DNA from: Paenibacillus sp. PvR098 | Lineage (GTDB): Bacteria > Bacillota > Bacilli > Paenibacillales > NBRC-103111 | Direction of reading: 5' to 3' | Length of the DNA stretch: 64,000 nucleotides | Assembly (NCBI RefSeq): GCF_017833255.1 | Contig: NZ_JAFIBU010000001.1 | Location: forward strand, 4,024,501-4,088,500 | Part shown: positions 35,523-42,182 of the stretch, piece after piece | Layout of the letters: every line of letters begins with the position of its first letter | Numbering within the stretch: the first letter of the stretch is position 1 | Program-made: the position numbers and the translations under genes | Notes under the pieces: generated by a model | The model's database searches: none | Seen by the model: the letters and a program-made list of their open reading frames with translations, nothing else | Told to the model about the DNA's origin: nothing

Positions 35523-35676
35523 CAAAGGGGAGTAGCTGTACAATAAAGTCGTCATTTCGAGAGCAATCTCCGGCTTTATTGGCAACGTTACGTTGTTAGC
35601 GAGACCTTTGCCTAAGTATAGGTAGAGGTCTCTTTTTGTGAACCTTTACCTTACTGGTAAAGGTTTTTTATTTTTT
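35523..35676 (+). ncRNA. yybP-ykoY (Mn2+) riboswitch with expression platform
   Basis: The leader contains the conserved AAAGGGGAGTAGC block and, 70 bp later, AGCGAGACCTTTGCC. CAAAGG (35523-35528) pairs with CCTTTG (35605-35610) as P1. The 3' P1 strand can instead pair in hairpin GAGACCT/AGGTCTC (35601-35607, 35626-35632), and GGTAGAGGT (35621-35629) can pair with ACCTTTACC (35642-35650), the left arm of a strong terminator (35641-35665 plus T-run). Mn-stabilised P1 would free 35621-35629 to block that terminator: an ON switch for the terC gene. Class known; the platform is read from pairing. Confidence 0.9.
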
Positions 35677-35700
35677 AAAATAGGATGAGGAGTGGGTCTA

Positions 35701-36501
35701 ATGGAAATGTCTTTATTGTTGGAGTATGGTTGGGTGCTATTGATCCTTATAGGGATCGAAGGTCTGCTTGCGGCCGATAATGCATTGGTGATGGCGATTA
35801 TGGTAAAGCACTTGCCGGAAAAGGAAAGAAAAAGAGCCCTATTCTATGGGTTAGCGGGCGCTTTCGTTTTCAGATTAGCTTCGCTATTCGTCATTTCCTT
35901 TCTCGTTGGCGTGTGGCAGGTCCAAGCGATCGGAGCTCTATACCTTCTCTTCATTGCGTTGAACCATATCTTTAGAAAGCTTGTAATGAAAAAAGCTAAC
36001 GAACGCGCGGAAGCAGAAGAGTCTCCATTGAAAACGGAGAAAAAAGGTTCCGGGTTTTGGACAACTGTTATCAAGGTAGAGCTTGCGGATATCGCGTTTG
36101 CGGTGGATTCCATTCTGGCGGCCGTCGCACTCGCAGTCGCGCTTCCCAAAACAAACCTTCCTCAAGTCGGGGGGATGGATGGCGGACACTTCTGGGTGAT
36201 TTTTACAGGTGGATTCATAGGCTTGATTATTATGCGTTTCGCGGCTTCCTTCTTCGTTAATTTGCTGCAGCGCAAGCCAGGTCTTGAAATCGCGGCTTTC
36301 TTCATTGTTGGATGGGTAGGCGTGAAGTTGTCCGTATATACTCTCTCTCATCCGTCATTAGCGATTCTTCCAGATGGGTTTGCAAGCTCGACAGGATGGA
36401 AAATTACCTTCTATTCGGTCTTGGTAATCATCGCATTAGCCGGTTGGTTCTTGTCTAAAGAGAAAAGCGAAGAGGTAAAACCAGCAGAAGCCGTACAATA
36501 A
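35701..36501 (+). CDS. TerC-family integral membrane protein, probable Mn2+ exporter
   Basis: This 266-residue protein has about seven to eight membrane helices and the TerC motifs EGLLAADNALVMAIM (near 20) and VELADIAFAVDSILAAVAL (near 125), with the metal-coordinating acidic residues. A GTG at 35692 is in frame, but GAGGAG (35687-35692) lies 8 bp before ATG 35701, which is preferred. The upstream yybP-ykoY riboswitch strongly supports a manganese role; related Bacillus proteins export Mn and help metalate secreted enzymes. A weak hairpin (36519-36541) follows. Confidence 0.92.
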   Translation: MEMSLLLEYGWVLLILIGIEGLLAADNALVMAIMVKHLPEKERKRALFYGLAGAFVFRLASLFVISFLVGVWQVQAIGALYLLFIALNHIFRKLVMKKANERAEAEESPLKTEKKGSGFWTTVIKVELADIAFAVDSILAAVALAVALPKTNLPQVGGMDGGHFWVIFTGGFIGLIIMRFAASFFVNLLQRKPGLEIAAFFIVGWVGVKLSVYTLSHPSLAILPDGFASSTGWKITFYSVLVIIALAGWFLSKEKSEEVKPAEAVQ

Positions 36502-36561
36502 AATGAGTAAACACACGGAGGGGCACTTAATGGGTGCCCTTCATGTATGTCTATCTTCAGA

Positions 36562-36589
36562 TTGACAATAGGTGCGATTCCGGTATAAT
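36562..36589 (+). promoter_or_regulatory. Strong promoter of the DUF2294 gene
   Basis: Perfect TTGACA (36562-36567) and TATAAT (36584-36589), 16 bp apart. Confidence 0.75.
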
Positions 36590-36620
36590 TAGCATAAGAT
36601 TTTGGACGAGGGAGAATGTT

Positions 36621-36992
36621 ATGAAGACTAAGGGTATGATCGAGGCCGAGGTCAGCAAAGCATTAACCCTGTGGGAGAAGGATTTTCTAGGCCGCGGGTC
36701 AGTTGAGGTTAGGACGGACATCCTACGCAATATGATCGTGGTCATGCTAAGGGGAGTGCTTACTCCTGCTGAGAAGCTTCTTTCAGAGCAAAAGGACGGA
36801 ATGCTTTCGGTTAAAAAGATACGCTCGGAAATGGTGGAAGCGGGAATATCTCAGCTTAGTTCCCTCATTCTTGAGATCACCGGCTGTGAAGTCGTTTCAT
36901 TTCATACGGATATCTCGACACGTACCGGCGAACGGATTATGGTGTTTATGTTAGATGAAAATTTGGGCGAAAGGTTGCCTGCCAAACGATAA
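36621..36992 (+). CDS. DUF2294 (YbcI-like) protein
   Basis: This 123-residue protein matches the DUF2294 pattern: an N-terminal helix TKGMIEAEVSKALTLWEKDFLGRGS, the strand VRTDILRNMIVVMLRGVLTPAE, and a C-terminal HTDISTRTGERIMVFMLDENLG. GAGGGAGA precedes ATG 36621; earlier codons of the open frame lack a ribosome site. Its biochemical function is unknown. It is followed, after a structured leader, by a sodium-dependent bicarbonate transporter homologue. In Bacilli related genes also lie near inorganic-carbon transport genes, which supports a shared role. Confidence 0.85.
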   Translation: MKTKGMIEAEVSKALTLWEKDFLGRGSVEVRTDILRNMIVVMLRGVLTPAEKLLSEQKDGMLSVKKIRSEMVEAGISQLSSLILEITGCEVVSFHTDISTRTGERIMVFMLDENLGERLPAKR

Positions 36993-37004
36993 TCAGCTAG
37001 GAGA

Positions 37005-37109
37005 TCAACAAGGCACCGCATGACGGTGAGTTGAAGATAACCGGCCAATATCTGCTTCATGCAAAAGATTTTGCGTGAGGTCGGACATTTGTCGGTTTTT
37101 TTGTTTTTT
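37005..37109 (+). ncRNA. Structured leader upstream of SbtA-like gene, possible riboswitch or attenuator
   Basis: TCAAC/GTTGA (37005-37009, 37030-37034) encloses CACCG/CGGTG (37014-37018, 37024-37028) with loop CATGA. A second hairpin runs from about 37055 to 37080. GTCGG occurs twice (37080-37084 and 37091-37095); CCGGCC at 37041-37046 can pair with either, and the second copy abuts a long T-run (37096-37109). Two exclusive structures next to a T-run look like a terminator/antiterminator switch. I could not match it to a known class. Confidence 0.55.
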
Positions 37110-37135
37110 AAACCAGAGTATGCGTAGGAGGAATA

Positions 37136-38155
37136 ATGATGTGGGATATTTTTATAGCTAATATGACGTCGCCGGCAGTTCTATTTTTTGCTCTAGGCTT
37201 GATAGCTTCCCAACTAAAGTCCGATTTGAAAATTCCAAACGGATTGAGTGAGACGCTAAGCATTTACCTCTTGGTGGCCATCGGTTTAAAAGGAGGGATT
37301 GAACTCTCAAAATATCCGTTGTCCGTGTTGGTGAGCCCGATCGCGGGAGGTCTTTTGCTGGGCTTAATCATTCCGCTATTGACCGTGTTCGTACTGCGCA
37401 AGCTAAAGCTAGATATGTATAATGCGGTAGCCTTGGCTGCGACTTATGGATCGGTGAGCATCGTAACCTTCGGTGCCGCGGTTGATTTTTTGGAGAAGAC
37501 AGGAACATCCTATGAGACCTATATGAGCGCTATTGTAGCGATTATGGAGCTGCCTGCACTTATGATTTCACTATTCTTGTTAAACATGTTCAAAAACGCA
37601 GCCATTCCAAGCTCCGCGGCTCCATCAACCCTGTATTCCAGCCTGCTGCCCATCTTTCGCAAGGGGTTCGATTTCCATGTGATCAAGGAGTGCCTTTCCG
37701 GTAAAAGCGTTCTTTTGCTGCTGGGAAGCTTGTTCATCGGCTTATTGTCCGGCCAAGAAGCGCTGCCGATCGTAAAGCCGCTATTCATAGATCTTTACCG
37801 CGGTTTTCTGCTGCTGTTCCTGTTGAGTATGGGAATCGTATGCGGCGCTCAGATTAACGGGCTCAAACGGAACGGTTTCGTGCTGATCGGGTTTGCTATA
37901 ACGGCTCCTCTGCTATATGGGGCATTAGGCATTTTGGTCGGGAAAGCCGCGGGCCTATCTATCGGCAGCGGGATGCTGATGGGGGTTTTGGCTGCCAGCG
38001 CATCCTATATAGCGGCCCCTGCCGCGCTCAAATCCTCAGTGCCGGAGGCTAATCCGTCGATTTACTTAGGCTTAGCCTTAGGGGTCACCTTTCCATTTAA
38101 TCTTGCCATCGGAATTCCTTTCTACCTGTGGCTTACCCAAGTACTATATTCATGA
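37136..38155 (+). CDS. sbtA: SbtA-like sodium-dependent bicarbonate transporter family permease
   Basis: This 339-residue protein has about ten membrane helices. It shows family blocks FALGLIASQLKSDLKIPNG (near 20-38), LVAIGLKGGIELSK (near 50) and AATYGSVSIVTFGAAVDFLE (near 101). Members take up bicarbonate with Na+ in cyanobacteria; in heterotrophic Bacilli the substrate is less sure. ATG 37136 and ATG 37139 both follow TAGGAGG; 37139 has the better spacing. It is coupled to the DUF2294 gene through the structured leader. Confidence 0.87.
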   Translation: MMWDIFIANMTSPAVLFFALGLIASQLKSDLKIPNGLSETLSIYLLVAIGLKGGIELSKYPLSVLVSPIAGGLLLGLIIPLLTVFVLRKLKLDMYNAVALAATYGSVSIVTFGAAVDFLEKTGTSYETYMSAIVAIMELPALMISLFLLNMFKNAAIPSSAAPSTLYSSLLPIFRKGFDFHVIKECLSGKSVLLLLGSLFIGLLSGQEALPIVKPLFIDLYRGFLLLFLLSMGIVCGAQINGLKRNGFVLIGFAITAPLLYGALGILVGKAAGLSIGSGMLMGVLAASASYIAAPAALKSSVPEANPSIYLGLALGVTFPFNLAIGIPFYLWLTQVLYS

Positions 38156-38200
38156 TCACGCTGGCGTTGATGCAGCTTCTGGAATTATCTCAAGACGAAA

Positions 38201-38229
38201 GAAAGAGCTGACGCGATACTCGCGTCAGC
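38201..38229 (-). terminator. Terminator of the 104-aa gene
   Basis: A perfect 9-bp stem GCTGACGCG/CGCGTCAGC (38207-38215, 38221-38229), followed on the minus strand by TCTTTCTTTC. It overlaps the stop codon of the minus-strand gene. Confidence 0.7.
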
Positions 38230-38539
38230 CCCCAAAGGACTCACGGAACGCTTTGCCGAGCACATTCGGCTCTACGTTCCATAAGGCGGCAACCTCGCCG
38301 CATACATTTTCATCGAACCAATCCGCCAGAACCTTACGGTTGCTGCCGTGCTCGGCAATATAAGGAAGGTTCATCAGAACCTTCTTATAGTACAGTTCAT
38401 CCGCCTGCTTGATCAAATCGAGTGTAATATACCCCCCCATCTTTTTCCGTGCTCGGTACAGCTCGCGGCTGCACGTGCGGCGGATTTGCCGCGCGGACGG
38501 CAGAGACTTGTTATGCTTCATTGGGTTGACAGGATTCAT
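38225..38539 (-). CDS. Conserved-looking small protein of unknown function
   Basis: This 104-residue protein is not recognised. It is basic at the N-terminus (SARQIRRTCSRELYRARKK), then has amphipathic helices (ITLDLIKQADELYYKKVLMNL) and an acidic, Trp-containing C-terminus (DWFDENVCGEVAALWNVEPN). A real gene is supported by AAGGAGGG upstream, a terminator at its stop and normal codon use. The ribosome site lies inside a strong hairpin (38548-38588), so translation may be regulated. It follows the cupredoxin gene in the same direction, 89 bp apart. Confidence 0.65.
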   Translation of the reverse strand: MNPVNPMKHNKSLPSARQIRRTCSRELYRARKKMGGYITLDLIKQADELYYKKVLMNLPYIAEHGSNRKVLADWFDENVCGEVAALWNVEPNVLGKAFRESFGG

Positions 38540-38547
38540 GAGATCGG

Positions 38548-38588
38548 CACCCTCCTTCCTTGCTATATGCTATGCGGAAGGAGGGGTG
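38548..38588 (-). promoter_or_regulatory. Hairpin sequestering the ribosome site
   Basis: CACCCTCCTTCC (38548-38559) pairs with GGAAGGAGGGGTG (38576-38588) with one bulge. On the minus strand the GGAAGGAGGG next to the 104-aa gene is base-paired, which could act as a thermosensor-like or coupled translation control. Confidence 0.5.
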
Positions 38589-38628
38589 CGGGTACACGTG
38601 GATCTATCGGCGGTTACGGCTTTCTTGC

Positions 38629-39087
38629 TTATTCTTCCACCACCAAATAGCCGATCATGGGGCCGTTATGAGCAATATCGGGGTGCGTGAGACATACGAT
38701 CCGGTAGATACCGGGCTTATCGGCCTGGAAGGAAACGATGGTTTCCTGTCCTTTCTTCACCTCGCCCTTAATATTCATTCCGTCAATGATAAAAGGATGG
38801 CTGGCTCCGTTCACTCCATAAATGCTCAGGCGGATACGTTCGCCCTTTTTTACATAAATGGTACCGGGATCCCAGCGATAGGCTTCAATCGTCTTGCCGT
38901 CCTGACCCGTCGTTTTGAACTCGCCTGTCACCAGGTTGATTGTTCGTTCCGGAGCGCTGGAGCTCATGGCGGGGCGGATTTCGTTCTTCCCCCAGAAAAG
39001 CAAAGCGGTAGCGGCCAACAGCACGGCAGCGGCTCCGATTTTAAATTTGTTCAGGCCCTTCTTGCTAATAACGAATACTTTGCTCAT
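38629..39087 (-). CDS. Membrane-anchored cupredoxin-domain protein
   Basis: This 152-residue protein has an N-terminal membrane anchor (about 16-32) and a C-terminal cupredoxin domain. The copper ligands fit H97 (ASHPF), C132, H135 or H140 and M144 in CLTHPDIAHNGPM, like the copper-binding loop of nitrous-oxide-reductase or COX2-like cupredoxins. A longer frame exists, but Met at 39087 has AGGTGAT 6 bp before it. It probably carries electrons or copper at the outer membrane face. No oxidase genes are adjacent. Confidence 0.83.
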   Translation of the reverse strand: MSKVFVISKKGLNKFKIGAAAVLLAATALLFWGKNEIRPAMSSSAPERTINLVTGEFKTTGQDGKTIEAYRWDPGTIYVKKGERIRLSIYGVNGASHPFIIDGMNIKGEVKKGQETIVSFQADKPGIYRIVCLTHPDIAHNGPMIGYLVVEE

Positions 39088-39363
39088 GATCATCACCTGT
39101 AGGGTATAGTTTGTACCAATGTATGCGGGTACTTGTCTGATCATGACACGGCCGAATGAATATGCTTCCATATAGAAGAACCAGCGGGTTTACTCAGCGA
39201 GTCATGCGGTGGTAAGATGTATACGACTTAAGAGCCGGCTGGCGCAGCCATGCTTTTGCAGGAGCATCTGCGGATGCAGTAAGAATAATTATGGGCTAGA
39301 ATACAATAGGCTAATAGAGACAAGTATGGAAATTCGTAAAGAAGAGAAAGAGGCTGGAAAAAC

Positions 39364-39978
39364 ATGAGTGAGCTGCTGCATGGCTTGGTGGGTTCGGCGC
39401 TGTTATTTATTGAAGGATTGGGTGTTTGGGGGATTTTGATCGGTCTGATGCTGGAGGTCATTCCTAGTGAGATTGTGCTGGCCTACGCAGGATATTTGAT
39501 TTCGCGCGGGGAGATTTCTCTGATCGGAGCCATCGTGTTCGGACTCCTCGGCTGTTTATTGCAGCAGATTATTTTATATTGGATCGGTCGCTACGGCGGA
39601 CGGCCCGCGCTGGACAAATTCGGCAAGTTTTTGCACTTGAAGAAAAAGCACCTGGATATCGCCGAAGGCTGGTTCAATCGATACGGTCCGGTCATGGTGT
39701 TCTTGGCTCGCTTCGTGCCGGTGCTGCGGCAGGCGATTTCTATCCCTGCAGGCATGGCGCGAATGCCGCTGCCAAAGTTTATGTTCTACACAACACTTGG
39801 TACCATCCCCTGGGTCATCATCTTCGTTTATCTCGGACGGTCGCTTGGGGATAATTGGGAGCAGATCAATGAGGTGGCAGGACCTTATATAAAGCCTTTT
39901 ATTTTTGCAGCCATCGTTCTTGGCGCTGTGTACATCATATTTAAATGGACCAATCGCAATAAAGCCGTACCAAGATAA
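39364..39978 (+). CDS. DedA-family (VTT-domain) membrane protein, second copy
   Basis: This 204-residue protein has the DedA blocks EVIPSEIVLAYAGYLISRG (near 30-48), GRYGGRPALDKFGKFLHL (near 75) and FLARFVPVLRQAISIPAGMARMP (near 117-138). It is most like lipid flippase candidates of the DedA family. It is only moderately similar to the protein at 33183-33773. The 190 bp upstream contain several short GC-rich hairpins of unknown use. A terminator follows. Confidence 0.9.
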   Translation: MSELLHGLVGSALLFIEGLGVWGILIGLMLEVIPSEIVLAYAGYLISRGEISLIGAIVFGLLGCLLQQIILYWIGRYGGRPALDKFGKFLHLKKKHLDIAEGWFNRYGPVMVFLARFVPVLRQAISIPAGMARMPLPKFMFYTTLGTIPWVIIFVYLGRSLGDNWEQINEVAGPYIKPFIFAAIVLGAVYIIFKWTNRNKAVPR

Positions 39979-40000
39979 GAAGATGTACTTCGTTTGTTTG

Positions 40001-40034
40001 GTTTCCGTTCCGGTTGGAGCGGGAACTTTTTTTT
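40001..40034 (+). terminator. Terminator after second DedA gene
   Basis: GTTTCCG (40001-40007) pairs with CGGGAAC (40020-40026), followed by eight T. A TACAAT at 40037-40042 may be the -10 box for the next gene. Confidence 0.75.
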
Positions 40035-40082
40035 GGTACAATAACCCATAGCAGCACATCTTTGAAGGAGGAATGGATTCCG

Positions 40083-40649
40083 ATGAGCAAAAACTTAAGC
40101 AGCAAGCTTCGCAAAGGCCTATCCCCGCAGCAGTTTATGGACGGGATGACCAAGAACCAGGAGCAATTCAAAGAGTGGTACGATCAGTTCAAGTGGGAGA
40201 ATGAAGAGGATAAGGAGTTTTTCGAATCGCTGAACAACCGCGATGACCTTCGCTGCCTTATTCTGGCCGCCGATTGGTGCGGCGATGTGGTGCGCAATGT
40301 ACCGGCAGTATTCCGGGCATTGGAAATCTCGGGAATCCCGACGGAAGTCCTGATCAAAGAAGAGCATCCGGATGTCATGGAGCAGTTCCTGACCATGGGG
40401 GGAGAGGCGATTCCGATCATCATTTTCACCGATTTCAGTGGGTTCGTGCTGGGGCAATGGGGACCTCGTCCGAAGCACGTGCAGGAAGTGATGATTAAGT
40501 TCAAACAAGAGAATCCGGACCGCGGGGCTGCGGACTATCAAGATAAAATCAAGATCGCGAGAGAGGAAATGGGCCGTCAGTACGGCGAGGGCACCGGTTA
40601 TCAGACGGTCATCGTGAAAGAGCTGCGCGAGCTGCTGTCCTCCTTCTAA
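40083..40649 (+). CDS. Thioredoxin-family protein with a single active-site Cys
   Basis: This 188-residue protein has a helical N-terminus (about 1-52) and a thioredoxin-like fold with the active-site segment AADWCGDVVRN. W65-C66-G67-D68 keeps only the first Cys of the usual CxxC. The cis-Pro region reads GGEAIPIIIFTD. Such proteins occur in Bacilli as thioredoxin family proteins of unknown target. The longer frame from 40014 is less likely because GAAGGAGG precedes ATG 40083. The next gene follows 4 bp after the stop. Confidence 0.85.
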   Translation: MSKNLSSKLRKGLSPQQFMDGMTKNQEQFKEWYDQFKWENEEDKEFFESLNNRDDLRCLILAADWCGDVVRNVPAVFRALEISGIPTEVLIKEEHPDVMEQFLTMGGEAIPIIIFTDFSGFVLGQWGPRPKHVQEVMIKFKQENPDRGAADYQDKIKIAREEMGRQYGEGTGYQTVIVKELRELLSSF

Positions 40650-40653
40650 GCCG

Positions 40654-41295
40654 ATGACGATGGAAACCAAGGAACTTAAAATCGAAACGTTCTCTCTCGG
40701 GCCCCTGCAGACGAACGCGTACTTGATCTCGCTGCCGGGTGAGAACAAAGGGGTCGTGATCGATCCCGGGATGAACCCCAAGCCGCTCCTAAAGCGAGTC
40801 GCCGATATGGAGATTGAAGCGATACTACTGACGCATGCCCACTTTGATCATATCGGCGGGGTGGAAGAGCTGCGCCGATTGAAGGACTGCCCGGTCTATT
40901 TGCACGATGACGAGGCCGAGTGGCTGGTGAATCCGAAGAAGAATGGCTCCGCCAGATGGCCGGATTTGACCGGACCGATCACAACCGACCCTGCGGAGTA
41001 CTCGCTAGCTGACGGACAGAATTTGTCTGTGCTGGGTCTCGGTTTCAAAGTATTTCATACCCCAGGCCATTCTCCGGGAAGCGTCAGCTTCCTCTACGGC
41101 AAGCATTTGTTCGGCGGTGACGTGTTGTTCAAGCTTTCGGTAGGACGTACAGACCTGCCGGGCGGCAGTCACCAAGAGCTGCTGGATTCGATCCACGGCA
41201 AGCTGTTCGAGCTGCCGGACGACACGATCGTATACCCCGGCCACGGACCGCGGACCAGTATTGGCTTTGAACGAGAGCATAATCCGTATGCGTAA
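40654..41295 (+). CDS. MBL-fold metallohydrolase (glyoxalase II-like)
   Basis: This 213-residue protein has the metal-binding motif THAHFDHIGG (near 60), H in HTPGHSPGSV (near 134) and the terminal YPGHGP (near 195), the full set of the hydroxyacylglutathione-hydrolase-like group. Substrate in Bacilli is unclear since glutathione is absent; a bacillithiol adduct or another thioester is possible. ATG 40654 lacks a strong ribosome site, so translation is probably coupled to the thioredoxin gene. A terminator follows. Confidence 0.9.
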   Translation: MTMETKELKIETFSLGPLQTNAYLISLPGENKGVVIDPGMNPKPLLKRVADMEIEAILLTHAHFDHIGGVEELRRLKDCPVYLHDDEAEWLVNPKKNGSARWPDLTGPITTDPAEYSLADGQNLSVLGLGFKVFHTPGHSPGSVSFLYGKHLFGGDVLFKLSVGRTDLPGGSHQELLDSIHGKLFELPDDTIVYPGHGPRTSIGFEREHNPYA

Positions 41296-41301
41296 TCCAA
41301 G

Positions 41302-41347
41302 ACGTCCTTCATTCTGCTGGGAACAGCGGGCTGAGGGACGTTTTTTT
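41302..41347 (+). terminator. Terminator after MBL hydrolase gene
   Basis: ACGTCC (41302-41307) pairs with GGACGT (41336-41341), adjacent to a seven-T run. Confidence 0.75.
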
Positions 41348-41549
41348 GAATCCAGCCGATGGATGGCGAACGTCTATTTTTCCAGGCATGGGTGAACACC
41401 GTGTTCCCGATAGGTGCATCACCATAGACTAATGGTGTGTTCAGGCAAGAGCACTTCAACAGTCCGCAGGAACGCATGAACGCGCAGGAATAGGATGGAA
41501 GGCTCTCACGTCCAGCGCTTTCGCCAAATTTTACGGAGGTGTTCATTCT

Positions 41550-41870
41550 ATGGAAAAATATCAACCGATGGCTATGCCAAAACCAATGTCGGCTCAGATG
41601 CCGAGCTATACTCCAATGTCGGCTCAGATGCCGAGCTATGCTCCAATGCCAAACGTAGGTCCGGCCCCTACTGCCGTGTCGCCTGTAGCCATGCCTCAGC
41701 CGATATATCACGCACCGATTAATGTGCACGCCAGCTATGAAGAAATCAACATCTATGCACCGAAAAAACATCACCATCATTGGCATGGACACGGATTTAC
41801 CTCAGCGGCACTTATTTTGGTACTCTACATTTTGCTGGTCATTGTCCTGCGCAGCATGCATCGCATTTAA
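41550..41870 (+). CDS. YjcZ-like sporulation-type membrane peptide with Met/Pro-rich repeats
   Basis: This 106-residue protein has a Met/Pro/Ala/Gln-rich N-terminal half with a repeated MSAQMPSY unit, a His cluster (KKHHHHWHGHG near 72-82) and a C-terminal single membrane helix (ALILVLYILLVIVLRS). The tail is characteristic of the short YjcZ-family sporulation peptides, here extended by a coat-like repetitive N-terminus. ACGGAGGTG precedes ATG 41550. The His cluster could bind metal. It is transcribed alone. Confidence 0.75.
   Translation: MEKYQPMAMPKPMSAQMPSYTPMSAQMPSYAPMPNVGPAPTAVSPVAMPQPIYHAPINVHASYEEINIYAPKKHHHHWHGHGFTSAALILVLYILLVIVLRSMHRI
41583..41639 (+). repeat. Two 30-bp tandem repeats in the YjcZ-like gene
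   Basis: 27 identical bases recur at 41583-41609 and 41613-41639, encoding the repeated MSAQMPSY-x-PM unit. Copy number may vary between strains. Confidence 0.9.
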
Positions 41871-42088
41871 CGTTTTTGTGGGCGCAGGCGGTTACGCTCG
41901 GTAGTTGAATACCGGCTCCACCGCCACTGCGACAAGGCTCCCTGCGGCAGTAAAATCGGAATCGCGGCTGATGCTCGTGAAGACGGAACTGCCACTTAAG
42001 GATGACACTCGGTCATTCATTGCAAGAAGCGGGGAGCCTTGCGAGGGTGGAATCGTTTCATCGCTTCAAAGTCGGTTTAGTAAAAGCG
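41871..42088. other. Intergenic stretch without recognised feature
   Basis: GC-rich, no convincing gene (the open frame at 41905 has no ribosome site and odd composition) and no terminator-like hairpin with a T-run. Confidence 0.5.
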
Positions 42089-42118
42089 TTGACAAAGAGC
42101 CGTTCTTTCACTTAATAT
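42089..42118 (+). promoter_or_regulatory. Promoter of the ABC-2 permease/tetR unit
   Basis: TTGACA (42089-42094) and TAATAT (42113-42118), 18 bp apart. Confidence 0.6.
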
Positions 42119-42125
42119 TTAAACA

Positions 42126-42151
42126 AACGTTTAATTAAAATGAACGTTTAA
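42126..42151. promoter_or_regulatory. Probable TetR operator pair
   Basis: The 9-mer AACGTTTAA occurs at 42126-42134 and 42143-42151, 17 bp apart (each with an AACGTT palindrome), immediately downstream of the promoter. It is well placed for repression by the TetR protein encoded at 43472. Confidence 0.6.
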
Positions 42152-42182
42152 CGAAGTGAATACATAAAGGGAGAGAACTAAC

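Noticed and set aside
41394..41406. GAACAC-C-GTGTTC palindrome upstream of the YjcZ-like gene
   Set aside because: A neat repeat, but with a single occurrence and no nearby regulator it cannot be tied to a function; a sporulation sigma-K promoter also could not be placed with correct spacing.
41905..42138. 77-codon frame between the YjcZ-like and permease genes
   Set aside because: No ribosome site, a non-ATG start and random-looking composition; its 3' end overlaps the promoter of the permease gene.
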